Assembly: GCA_032433595.1 (NCBI GenBank)
Contig: JASWJB010000536.1
Coordinates: forward strand, 1-18,644
Source: Conoideocrella luteorostrata
Lineage: Eukaryota; Ascomycota; Sordariomycetes; Hypocreales; Clavicipitaceae
Direction: 5' to 3'
Length of the DNA stretch: 18,644 bases
Below the pieces are notes generated by a model, which saw nothing but the letters and a program-made list of their open reading frames with translations, was not told where the DNA came from and made no database searches. The position numbers and the translations under genes are program-made. Shown here one piece after another: positions 9,291 to 18,642 of this stretch (within the stretch, counting starts at the first letter, position 1; each line of letters begins with the position of its first letter).

Positions 9291-10300
9291 AAGGTGGCCT
9301 CTGGTGACGCCATTTTTTGTGTGACAGCTACCCAAAATTACTGAACTTCTGTTAGGACTTTGGCTAGCTGGGAAGCTTAACCTTGGCCATATACCGGAAG
9401 ATTTAGGGCGTAGAGAGCTTATTGTATTAGTAGACCCAAAGAGATAGATGTGTACATCGAATTAAAGTCGTGCACTTAATGAAAAGCCAAAGATAATGTT
9501 TTAGCACGGGATCTGTCACTTCGAGATGGATGGCGCTAGGGCCGGGGACGTTGTGCTATACAAAAGACATATGCGGCTACTCGGATGATCACAAGAACAG
9601 TAAATGGGCAGGACAATGGAGGAGCTACTGCGGTAGTGGTAGGAAGAGCCCTCCCTACTCAAGCGGAACGTTTTAGAGCATGGGGATGGCAACATGATGC
9701 AGCACCGTTTTTGGCTCTTGCTGCCACCTGCAGTAAAATACGCCCCGCTTCTGTAGCACAGTTTCAGCCATTTTAAACTGTTGGAGGCCCCATACATACG
9801 CCCCTCAAAGTTGGCTTGTTTTGGCACCCCAAAACAATCCGCAGCGGATAAGCTCAAAGTGCCCCAAAAAATAAAGCCCTTTACCACCACAAATATTGAA
9901 TCAGGAAAACTCGAGAATTGAGTTCTCCCTATAAGTCCCATTGCTAATTGTTCAAAGTTCACTAAATTGGCCTTTGGTCGTCTGATCCAATGCCAGAAAC
10001 TTCTGATGGCCACTAGGTGTGGGTGGGGGGAAGTTGTTAGCAGTAAAGTCGGACAGAAGTACCTATCGCATTGGTCTCAGGTAGTTTGGTCCCAAATCTG
10101 CGCTTTCCGCACCTCTTTGGCTCTAAAAGACACCTCACCGCCCCCGCTGCTAACCAACAAACCCTAGATCATTAGAGCAATTTCTAGCTGCCATAAATTC
10201 TCCACCCCAAGCCATTATCTATTGCTATCCACACAGCCTTTTTTTATTATGAACGCTGTCTAGCCCCACTTCACACGTCATCCTGTTGCTGTGTTTTTTC
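9291..10300. other. Gene-poor stretch, no supported gene
   Basis: A 165-codon minus-strand ORF (9516-10013) begins at GTG and is rich in Ser, Cys and Arg. It shows no domain and overlaps plus-strand ORFs of similar quality, so it is probably chance. A small hairpin, gttttggcaccccaaaac (7-bp stem, 4-base loop), occurs near 9818-9835. A plus-strand stretch around 9350-9446 is open and protein-like, but I do not recognise it. Confidence 0.4.
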
Positions 10301-10311
10301 AAGAATCACAT

Positions 10312-10362
10312 GACCCGCGGAGGGGTCGGGTTGCCACAACCCCGCGCCCAATGTTTACCAAT
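10312..10362 (+). promoter_or_regulatory. Inverted repeat and two CCAAT boxes upstream of the 118-aa ORF
   Basis: An inverted gaccc (10312-10316) / gggtc (10323-10327) is followed by ccaat at 10348-10352 and 10358-10362, about 105-120 bp before the ATG at 10466. CCAAT boxes at this distance are common in fungal promoters. The sequences are seen; their function is inferred. Confidence 0.35.
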
Positions 10363-10465
10363 TGTGAAATTTCTAGCGCAAATAGATATTACCTTTATTG
10401 TGACGTAGAACTACGAAGCTCGGTCACTCGCTCCTTCCTAAGCGACTTTGGCGCTGGTCGTCCAC

Positions 10466-10822
10466 ATGAGTACTAAAAGCGCATCCGAAGATCAAGTCCA
10501 GCAAAAGGATCTGGACGACAACGAACGAACAACTGTGGAACAAGTAAGTAGCTGGTTGGCCACAAACACGAATGCGCGATGGAAACAACAGAAGGCAGGA
10601 GTAGACCAGTGCGAGGAGCAAGGACTTCTTGATCTTCTTAGTCCTCTTGTGCCGAAGGTTCGAAAACTCTATAGGAAGCTCTCAACTCTGTCAAGTTCTA
10701 ATTATCAAAGGATACAAAAACGGCAATTTTTCGTACAAACACGAAGTATAAACTCCGAAATTCTGGACATCTCATCTCGATCTATCCTAGCGAAGGATGC
10801 AACGTCGTTTACAATTCGATAA
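10466..10822 (+). CDS. Hypothetical hydrophilic protein, 118 aa
   Basis: Intronless ORF of 118 codons; the frame opens earlier at a TTG, but the first ATG is at 10466. The protein starts MSTKSASEDQVQQKDLDDN and is acidic and Gln-rich at first. It then has a basic, probably helical centre (VRKLYRKLSTLSSSNYQRI) and ends in SFTIR. There is no signal peptide, membrane segment or known domain. Two CCAAT boxes lie upstream. The neighbour to the right is convergent, its stop at 10964 being 141 bp beyond this stop. It could be an orphan gene or the front of a truncated longer gene. A gtaagt motif inside the ORF (at about 10541) is a potential donor, but the frame reads through it without a stop. Confidence 0.45.
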   Translation: MSTKSASEDQVQQKDLDDNERTTVEQVSSWLATNTNARWKQQKAGVDQCEEQGLLDLLSPLVPKVRKLYRKLSTLSSSNYQRIQKRQFFVQTRSINSEILDISSRSILAKDATSFTIR

Positions 10823-10963
10823 AATACCCTCTCGAATATGGCAAGAAACTGCTTCTTCCTCCCTTTCTTCCTCCCTCATATGTTACACTAGAAGTTGCGG
10901 AAGGAAGCATGCTCTATCTGGTTTGGATAGTCCACTAGAGAAGTAACACAAATATATATACGT

Positions 10964-12632
10964 TCAAATTACCGGCGGCACGGTAGGGGATGTATAAGTT
11001 AAATGAAATGGCTGGGGTTGTAATTCGACACAACTGTTTGTTGCGGACGCCTGTATTGCGTGTCCCTCATTTGGTCTGTTGAGATGTGCGAGTGCCGGTG
11101 GATGTGAAATAGTTTCTCGCTGGACGGTGCCTGGTAGCTGATGACAATTGGGTTCGCTTATACTTGTTGATAATGTATTGTAAGGGAGGAAATTTATTGC
11201 CTTATCACGATAAAGATTAAGCTCATCGATGCCCAGTGAAGGTGTGCTGTACTGATCCTGATATAAATCAAGCTGGCCAATGTCTAGCAAAGGTGTGCCG
11301 TACAAGTTTGCCCCTAGCTGTTGATCCTGGTGAGGATATAGAATAAGGTCGTTAATGCCCAGTGAAGGTGCTTCGAAATGGTTGACATTTGACGTCTCAT
11401 GTGAGCATGAATGTTCTGACACGTGTAATGCTGCATCCCCTGGGTGTTCTATTGCTGGTGTCGGGGATATGGGCCAGGAAGTTGTATTGGAGTGCCTAGG
11501 CTGCGTCGACAGAGGTTGCGGGTTTGAACCATTGTATTCATGTCCAGTATAAGATTCAGATGAAGTCGAACAAGCAATAGAAGCAAGTGTGTCGAGACTT
11601 CTTTCTCTACCGAGTGTGGCTGACTCTGAGTCTACTTCGTCGCTCGCACATAGATTATTTTCCGTAGCCGAAGGCTCAGCTCGTTGTCGCTTTGAAGTTT
11701 CAAATGTTGGGTTTATGCCTGTTGTTTTTCTTTTGCCTGAAGACGGCCAGACCAAGGTATCATGGCACTGGAGCAAATATTTTGCGGTCACGTTGGCTTT
11801 CATAGCCTCTGGCGCTCTAGAGACGCCAACTTTCCGCAAATGCTCGAGACTTTTGTCGATATCAACACCCTTAAAACCTTGTGGACCCCAACTTGAATAT
11901 TGTCAGTGATTGAAAGCCTTGATGTGTTCAGAAGCAAACGTACCAAGAATCCGGAATATCATCCAGAAAGAGTATCCAATATTGTCCGGCATCGAGATCG
12001 CTATCGTCAACATTCTTGGTTCGGTCCATATTTTTGGCTTTGTGGCAGATTGCTTGAGTTCTGCAGCCACGGCGAATGATACTACCGTACGTTTGAATGG
12101 CTGTTTCAGTTGGCTGGATGCCGACGGCATCCAGGAACTTTTCCACATGTTGTGATGAGATGCGGCTCGTAATATTCGGGACAAGCCTTCTGAAGAGTCG
12201 GAATGCCGCGAGGGGTACGAATCTCTGTAAAATACGTTGTTCTTCAATTGTTCCGTCTAGTTCGTAGGCGCTTATGAGAAACAGTCGTGCTCTGTCCTGT
12301 TCGTTGATCGCTTTGTCGCTGTATCTCTTGCTTTTGTCGATAGGCTTCTCCCAGAACCCCAGAGGATCAGCTGTCCATCTGTCAAAATGCTTCGAGACTT
12401 TTTCTAAGCTATTAGAGTTCGTGACTTTCTCGATCTTGCGGCGATTGGCGGATGAAGAATGTGTGCTCTTCGAGTATAGAGGACAAAGTGCACCGTATAA
12501 TTGTCGAAGACCGCCTAATTCGGACGAGACTGAATGCTCACCAGGGAGCCTCCGTAGTTCATCGAGTGTATGAGATAATATTTTGACAGCCTCACTATTT
12601 GTGAATGTGCGGGAATGCTTAGATAGCGACAT
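10964..12632 (-). CDS. Unknown 538-aa protein with NLS-like motif and repetitive C-terminus
   Basis: Two exons, 12632-11944 and 11891-10964. The 52-bp intron 11943-11892 has a gtacgt donor, ctgac branch site and caag acceptor; the junction is phase 2. The ATG at 12632 is preceded in frame by a TTG only. Residues 1 to about 280 look folded and mixed in charge, with Trp/Phe-rich patches such as FDRWTADPLGFWEKP and QYWILFLDDIPDS; I recognise no family. KRK (283-285) and KRQR (297-300) form a possible bipartite nuclear localisation signal. The rest is rich in Ser, Thr, Pro, Gln and Asn and holds three imperfect repeats, PSLGINDLILY, PLLDIGQLDLY and PSLGIDELNLY, between about 404 and 458. NLS plus low-complexity tail suggests a nuclear, perhaps regulatory, protein; that is inference. 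Large palindromes lie 100-280 bp upstream of the start. Confidence 0.72.
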
Positions 12633-12730
12633 TGTCAACAGTACGAGAAAGTGGAGTGTTTTGGGGAAAGTAAGGAGTAGGGAACGATGAGATACGGAAA
12701 TGCGGGCAACCCAAATGGACGTTCCATGTA

Positions 12731-12915
12731 CGCTAGTCCGAAATGAATGAATAGTAGGTATCGATACCTACTACTTGTTCATTTTGGTTTAGCGCACCCG
12801 GAACAGTTGAGTGTTTGCGGCCCCGGACATGCTAACCCGTCGTTCCGAGCGCGCTAATCCAAAATGAACAAGTAGTAGGTATCGATACCTACTATTCATT
12901 CATTTCGGACTAGCG
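12731..12915. repeat. Nested inverted repeat: two quasi-palindromes in inverted orientation
   Basis: The left arm 12731-12795 and right arm 12851-12915 are 65-bp inverted copies with a single mismatch that I can find. Each arm is itself a quasi-palindrome centred on the perfect 20-bp palindrome agtaggtatcgatacctact (12753-12772 and 12874-12893; each extends to 22 bp). Differences between half-arms are largely C/T changes. Weaker similarity continues outward and inward through ggaa and gacatgc blocks, so the original unit may be about 120 bp. It lies upstream of the 538-aa gene on the minus strand. It could be a foldback or MITE-like element, or duplicated binding sites for a dimeric regulator. 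Confidence 0.93.
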
Positions 12916-12971
12916 CGCTTGGAAAATGGTCAGCGATTGCAACCACTGACATGCGGATAAGGCGAGGATCA

Positions 12972-12990
12972 CCCCCCCCCCCCAAAAAAA
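12972..12990 (+). repeat. C12A7 homopolymer junction
   Basis: Twelve C followed directly by seven A. This is simple sequence, prone to length errors in sequencing. No function is assigned. Confidence 0.9.
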
Positions 12991-13687
12991 CCATAATAAC
13001 AGCATTTCACGCGCAGATCGTAATTACGAACAAGGTCACTTATGAAGGGATTCTGCGCTGAAGCCGGATCAAGCCACAGTTTTTCAGCTGTATTTGTCTA
13101 TGCCAAAGAGCGATCATCTGCAATTAGCGTCCACACAGAGATGCGACCTCATCCCGAACACAGAGATAAGGAGACAGTTTTAAGGAGAACCTAGTCATTA
13201 GCCGATCTTTTCTCGTGTTAAAACTTTTCACTGACAACTACCTCAATCCCGCATTCCTTGTCGCTGCGAGTCTTTCGTTCCTCAAGGGTGCGTGGTCTTT
13301 ATGTTGAAACCAGGCGACGGAGATTGGATGCAACTACCACTGACATTCCTTGTAACCACTACCAAACCCGCCATGCTGTCCATGTCTGTCCAAAATAATT
13401 AATATTGTTCAGGGGCTGTGTATCCGATCCTAGCTTAGCTACGGCGATGGTATTTGATAAAATGGCTTTTATTATTTATCACAAACAAGTTAGCTTTGGT
13501 AACAACTTCCTCAAACCATGACCCTCACTACGGTGACTGGAAGAAGACGGCACACCAATCAATTCGCTCATCATTGTGGAAAAACTAAAGCTTGCCGCTT
13601 TATGTCCGGTTGTCACGCGGAGTATTCGGTAATATTGATTAGGATTAGCTGTTCCGTGATCAAGCCATCACTTCTCTTAACTTCTAG

Positions 13688-13740
13688 TAAGTAAGATTAT
13701 TATTTCTTTAGGTCAGCATGCATGATTACTCACTTACTTA
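13688..13740. repeat. Short inverted repeat taagtaag / cttactta
   Basis: The 8-bp arms at 13688-13695 and 13733-13740 enclose tgcatgca-like sequence (gcatgcatg). It lies 75-125 bp upstream of the membrane protein start and could be a regulatory site or chance. Confidence 0.5.
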
Positions 13741-13804
13741 AACGGCGATATCTTCATCGCGCAGGAAAGGCGGTAAGTTAGCTTTCTGCACAGTTCACTG
13801 ACCC

Positions 13805-13828
13805 ATGAGCAACCATGCGGTCCACTAA
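13805..13828 (+). other. Upstream ORF overlapping the membrane protein start
   Basis: ATG at 13805 opens seven codons and ends in TAA at 13826-13828. It overlaps the ATG at 13815 in a different frame and stops just before the second in-frame ATG at 13830. It could reduce initiation at 13815, or favour the start at 13830, if the transcript includes it. Confidence 0.4.
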
Positions 13829-14898
13829 CATGCCTGAGCTCTCGATTGAACAGAAGACTTCACTGACATTATGTTTTGTGTTTAACATCCTCATCAATGG
13901 GCTTCTCGTCGTGGCTGGGATTAACGACAGGATGGGCGGAGCTAACAGTTTGAAAACTTCAATTATGGCTAGGTATCGGTTTATCTCGTGTGTTCCTTCG
14001 GGAGTAGCGCTTGCTGCTGGCGTTGCGACAATTGTAGGAATGTGGTTGACTCCGACGAACAATTCGGGGCGGCTGGCAAATTGGAATTTTTTTGGATCCA
14101 TGTTGTGTAACATGTTGACCGAGGTGAGATGCCTGACGAACGTGGAAACTCGCCGGCATTAGCTAACACTGAGACAGACAATGACGGTTGAAAGTTCAAT
14201 AGGAATTAGTAACAGAGTGAGAATACTTCTCGTTACATCTCTCCTTGGCATCTTGCCGCTTTTCATAAGTCAATGGATCGAGATAAGTTCTCATTCGACA
14301 CCTCCCATCCTTATGACACTTGGAACCAGTTTTTTCCGCGCATTCATTCTGCTTGCATGGATGACAGAACGTGTCCAGAACTGTGTCATTCGCAGGAGTA
14401 GTCATCTAAGAGTAGGATTTAGGCCTATAGATGCGAGACTTATATTGGAGGCAATTCTTCTAGGTCTTGGATTCTGTGTTTTTTCACACTCTCTGATTCC
14501 ACGCTTCAACAGCATCCTGGTAAGACGGGCCGATTTAATCTAACTGGTCCTACTAGCATAAATACTGATGAGCTCTTTAGTTTGTGTACGCCCTTTTCAC
14601 ACTTGCTAATGGTATTCACCTATCTTCAGTCCAAAAGACATTTGTTTTCGGCATTTGGGCATTTATTGAGAAACTATGCGATTCACTTGATTTTAAAGAT
14701 AATCTGCCCAATAATTATTGTCTTAACACACCTTCACAAGTTGGTATAAATACACCCAGCGGGTCTGAGGCCCAGCTCTGTGCGGTTGCAATAGCGGTGT
14801 CAGAGACCACCACTTCCGATGACCCGCGCGGGGTCATCGAACTGGTGACGCACCCAAGGCTATCGGGGGAGAATACTATGCAGCTAGCAAATTCTTGA
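13815..14898 (+). CDS. Multi-pass membrane protein of unknown function, 322 aa
   Basis: Three exons: 13815-14123, 14178-14519 and 14581-14898. Introns are 14124-14177 (54 bp, gtgaga..acag, ctaac branch) and 14520-14580 (61 bp, gtaaga..ttag, ctaac branch at about 14540). All junctions are phase 0. Hydrophobic segments are at about 16-36 (LTLCFVFNILINGLLVVAG), 56-78, 118-135, 146-162 and 190-210, with shorter ones at 218-232 and 236-247, so five to seven passes. The C-terminal 70 residues are hydrophilic and rich in Thr, Ser, Asp and Glu. There is no cleavable signal peptide and no motif that identifies a transporter or receptor family. Starts at 13815 or 13830 are both possible because of an overlapping upstream ORF. 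The gene stands alone and its function is unknown. Confidence 0.75.
14818..14838. repeat. 21-bp perfect hairpin inside the last exon of the membrane protein gene
   Basis: gatgaccc and gggtcatc form an 8-bp stem around gcgcg. It lies within coding sequence for the hydrophilic tail. A related gaccc..gggtc pair occurs at 10312-10327. Confidence 0.8.
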
Positions 14899-15466
14899 CT
14901 AAGGGGCAGCAACGAGCATAAATAGAGAGAAAAGGACTAAATCTATAGGGAATGTCAGAGATTTGAGACCGTCAATAATAGAGTGCTACCTCGTTGCTAC
15001 GTCTTGCCCTTCACTCTGCCATATCAGAACTCAGCCGTGACAGGCGGTGTACACATAGACATCACTTAGAGTTTTAATGTAACCAAATCCCTCTCCAAGA
15101 AATTTCGCTTCTCGATAAAATTAAGTTCTTTATTATCGGTCCATAATGATCTGCGAGATTGTTCTTATTTTTACCGTGACTAGCGCTGCGAACTTTAGGA
15201 GCGACGTACGTAACATAGTTGGGATCGAGGTCTCAAGACAACTGCACCTTTTTGTGAGAGTGAGAAGAGATCTAGTATTAATAGATGCGAAGTATGACTA
15301 GATTCACATATTTGTCATCGGTGAGCTCAAGGAGTCCGACAAAAAACCAAGAGCTTGTGGCAGTGCTGTACGGAATGTGTTCACTAGCCGGCCCACACAC
15401 TTGCTGGTACACGCCTTCACTTCGAATGGAACAACACAGACAGACTCGGGGTGGGCAGTGCGCATT
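14899..15466. other. Spacer with a fragmentary ORF before the LINE relic
   Basis: An ATG at 15146 opens 51 codons to TAG (15299-15301). The same frame then stays open from 15302 into the LINE RNase H remnant at 15467. The translated part looks protein-like (NIVGIEVSRQLHLFVRVRRD), but I cannot match it to a LINE domain. It may be part of the same decayed element or an unrelated gene piece. Confidence 0.35.
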
Positions 15467-15990
15467 ACGATGAGCAGCTTAGCATGGAATAACGTCATAG
15501 GAATCGGCGGAGCCATTGAACTTCCTGCATCAGCACAGGAAGGGCCGAAGCTTGGTTGATTTGCATCCACACTTGGTATGAGGGGTGAAAAAACCCGTTT
15601 CCTGGAGAAATAGCAGCCATAGCACACGCATTGAGGCGTTTGCCATTGCTGAGATGCTAAACTGTGGTGGTTTTGACGAGTAACAAGGCTGCTATTCTTT
15701 CCCTGCGCAAAGTGCAACAATCCGGCTAAGAGTACGCAAGGTGCGTTTACAGATTCATAGGATCTCTCAAGCGCGATGGGAATACAGTGGCATTCATTTG
15801 GACGCCCGGCAGTGCTGAGCACAAGCTTGTGAAAACTGCTAAATAAGAGCGCGAGGAGCATCCGCAGAGGGCGCCATTCTAACTCGAAGATTCTGCGAAT
15901 GCAATTCACGACCCTCCACTCAGCCGCAGCTGGAGAACCTAACCAGCAGGGCAGGCCACTTGCGGCAGCCAGATGAAGAGTAAAGAACAC
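15467..15990 (+). mobile_element. Decayed LINE (Tad-like) RNase H domain remnant
   Basis: Translating the plus strand across two frames gives the order seen in RNase H domains of fungal LINE polyproteins. Frame 2 from 15467 has VIGIGGAIELPASAQEGPKL, then a TGA, then FASTLGMRGE. After a frameshift in an A run near 15590, frame 1 reads NPFPGEIAAIAHALRRLP, LTSNKAAILSLRKVQQSG, then a stop in place of the usual Q, then GNTVAFIWTPGSAEHKLVK. From about 15884 it returns to frame 2 with LRMQFTTLHSAAAGEP. Stops interrupt at 15557, 15658, 15727 and 15844. No reverse transcriptase or endonuclease part is recognisable. The element is dead; several of its stops are TAA, and the one after QSG fits C-to-T change at CpA. 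Confidence 0.82.
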
Positions 15991-16317
15991 AGGGGCAAAA
16001 AATTGTTGGTTCGACTTCTCCATATAGTGTAAGCGCAGATTACCTAGCTCTTTCCCCGCTCTGCCCCAGAATTCTTCCTCCTTTATTTACCTTTCTAGGA
16101 ATCACACCGTTTTCTTGGTGTACTTTTTGTATAGTAATTATTCAAGTACATTACCGAAAAGCGTTCTCCATCTACAGGCCGAACTGTATCTAAGACCATC
16201 ACGCCTGTACTGCTTGCTAAGATAGTGGCCGCGGAATATTCTCTCGACCAACAAGCCAAACGTCGTTTTCGTACACTTTAGAACGTGTTCTTACATCAAT
16301 AACCTTTTGTTCCTAAG
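15991..16317. other. Spacer between LINE relic and F-box/ankyrin pseudogene
   Basis: No ORF or recognised element. It may hold the old promoter of the F-box/ankyrin gene. Confidence 0.4.
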
Positions 16318-17802
16318 ATGCTATTGTATAAACTCCCTCCGAAAATATGCTTTATGATTCTCGATTAATTGCCTGACACGGCCATGCGAGAACTCCTCTA
16401 CACTAGCAAGTATTGTTTCTCTGCGTATATCTCATACTTCGCGAAGCGGCAGACTGGCAATGGTCTTGTCTTTGCCGTAGAAAACCAAGAGAAGTATCTG
16501 TTAAGGAATATTTTGTTAATTAGCGAGATCGAGGTCAACAAAGAAAACGAGCATGCCGGCATTGCACTTGCGTGTGCTGTTCGCTAATCCGAAGAATCCT
16601 TGGTACGCACTTTGACTGCACATTTCCCGATCAATGCAGGAAATACGATGAAGAACGCTATAGAGAGACGGGATTTCGAAATGGTCAAGCTTCTACTGCA
16701 AATCGGACGCATTCACCTCGATAATACCGACGATTACTTCGCTAGAGCCCTGCTTCATGAAGCCATAGAGTCCAAGAATATAAATTTTACTGAGCTATTT
16801 GTTTTGTTAGCACAGCTATCGCACTTGGAAGATTATGACAGGCATGGTAACACTCTCTTACATTGGGCTATATAAGATGGGCTTAGCGAAATAATGGATA
16901 TGTATATCTCAACGACACTGGCACATTTAAATCTGCACCCCCGAGGGAGTGATCTTTTGTCTAGCCTCCTACTACATGCGATGGAAAACAGGAATGAGTT
17001 GGTAACACTTGATATCCTGTGTCTTGATGATTTTCAAGTGGCTAACAATTTCAAGACTAGGGTACTTGATCTGGCAGACCAAGCCGGTCTTGAACTCGTG
17101 GCCGCCGAGCTTTCGTTATAAACAGTCGCCAGCAGTGCCGTCAGTCTGAACACCTTGTAGTATCCATCAAGGGGCAAAAATCTTGCGATTGAATCTCGTC
17201 TGCTCAACTCTGGCGTTAGTCTTTAAGGCGACCACTCTGATTTATGGGATGCCGCGCAACAAGGAAACTTTGAAACCTTTCGACTTTTACTATTGCATAA
17301 GGAATGCCTTGCATTTTGCGACAGTGTCTGTCTCCAAAACGCATTTCGAGGACAAGACAGACGAATTCTGGCGATGACACTAAAAATGACCACTTACATT
17401 GACTATAACGTTGTTTTAGTTGCGGTAGAATCTGATTTGGTCTACTTATTATTAGTGCTTATGACGCATCTCTCTAATCGCTCACAGATCAGACTCGAGG
17501 ACCTCCTTCTTCATGCTGTTCAACATAACGCCATATCAATTACCAATATGTTGCTTGATAAATTGAACGTGGATCCCTGCTATATCAAAGATGGTCGGTC
17601 TGTGCTTTCGCACGCAGCAGAGAGGGGTTGCACAGCTACTATTTCCCTCCTTTTACAATACCCCGAGGTTGACCCAAGCTTACCAGATGAGAGAGGGCGA
17701 ATTCCACTCGACTATGCTTTGGATAGCCTCAAACTGTGCCGGGAAAACCTCAGACTGCTTGCTTCAGACCCTCGCATCAAGCCCTCATCCTTCCCTGACT
17801 AA
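16318..17802 (+). pseudogene. F-box and ankyrin-repeat protein gene with six in-frame TAA/TAG codons
   Basis: A single frame from ATG 16318 to TAA 17802 spans 494 codons with no frameshift, but is cut by TAA at 16366, 16585, 16873, 17119 and 17224 and by TAG at 17158. The first residues match an F-box (KLPPKICFMILD, stop, LPDTAMRELLYTSKYC). Degenerate ankyrin repeats follow: MKNAIERRDFEMVKLLL, ALLHEAIESKNINFTELF, GNTLLHWAI, DLWDAAQQGNFETFRLLL, LLLHAVQHNAISITNMLL, and the best preserved, SVLSHAAERGCTATISLLLQ with RIPLDYAL. Such proteins are thought to be SCF ubiquitin-ligase substrate adaptors. The stop at 16873 follows HWAI, where ankyrin repeats commonly have Gln. Every stop could come from CAA/CAG by one C-to-T change (or TGG for the TAG), as in RIP. 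Another open stretch in a second frame reaches 18025 and might be a shifted C-terminus. Confidence 0.8.
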
Positions 17803-18540
17803 GGTCAAGCTATTATGCTTTCTCTGCGAAAGAAACGCTGCTTCCGTCTTTGGCAAGCCCTTCGGAAGAGAGGCTTTAAGGTTAAAAATATGCAAGAGAG
17901 AGAGAGCTACAATCTCAGAAGTGTACAAGGAAGTTCAAAATAAGGTCAAAGTTGTTACAATCAACAATAATAGCCGGTGGGATGCGGATTTTACTAGCGT
18001 GTTTGATCGGCCAGACTATATGTAAGTTTGAGTTGGAGATTAGTGGTTGTCACATGAGCTCTGCTGATAATTTGGCTTCACGGTGATAGTTGGAGGTTTT
18101 TGGTTTCGTGAATAACAAACGCTATGGTTTATCTTGTTAATTAGGATATTAAACAAGAGACTTCTATTTCCCCTTTAGTGACATAGAAACTCTCCTGGTT
18201 TGTTTAAAACCTTGCGTAAAGATATAGCAGAGAATAAAAAATAGGTTAAGCTCTAAGATACAAGTTCTAACTTATTATAAAGTCTCTAAAGTGTAAATAA
18301 ATGTTGTGAATATATAAATACTAAGGTACTTATATATCTTAAAATTCAAGCAGTAATTCTTGTTAGCAGCCTAATTAGGCTCACATTAGCTCTTATCTAG
18401 CCACAAAGAGTAGGGTTATGGAATAGACTAGAAATTAAAAGCGAGAAACTACAACAAATGTCACGAGATATAATTAGAAGCATAATATTTATTTAGCAGT
18501 ATATGTCTAAAAATAAGTACAGTAAAAGGCGAAATGAATG
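17803..18540. other. AT-rich right flank without a supported gene
   Basis: From about 18060 to 18560 the sequence is strongly AT-rich with many TATA/TTTA runs and no ORF of note, as in mutated repeat remnants. The first 220 bp hold the open tail in another frame beyond the ankyrin pseudogene. Confidence 0.5.
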
Positions 18541-18642
18541 TCCCAATTTGTTTAAATAAAGATAATAGCTGACAGTCAAGTTTGGACGTCACTGTGGCTG
18601 TGCACGCAGGTGGGGATGTAGTGTCTAAGTATCGCTGTTGCC
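18541..18642 (+). repeat. Dispersed repeat, copy 3
   Basis: It matches copy 2 (8592-8693) in the same order and spacing: gataatag (18561-18568), actgtggctgtgcac (18591-18605) and agtatcgctgttgcc (18628-18642). It runs to the window edge and may continue. Same orientation as the other copies. Confidence 0.65.

Larger units (their letters stand above)
12916..13804. other. Gene-poor stretch before the membrane protein gene
   Basis: No supported ORF. It contains a homopolymer run of 12 C followed by 7 A (12972-12990), and a short inverted repeat (13688-13740) near the next gene. The right part should hold the promoter of the membrane protein gene. Confidence 0.5.

Noticed and set aside
9516..10013. 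165-codon minus-strand ORF
   Set aside because: It starts at GTG, has no ATG near its beginning, no domain, and competes with ORFs on the other strand.
15304..16023. 239-codon minus-strand ORF starting with a possible signal peptide
   Set aside because: The plus strand of the same interval carries recognisable LINE RNase H motifs; the ORF is best read as an antisense shadow with no domain of its own.
16318..17802. Alternative genetic code reading TAA/TAG as Gln
   Set aside because: Other well-supported genes in the window have no in-frame TAA/TAG and end on these codons, so mutation explains the pattern better.
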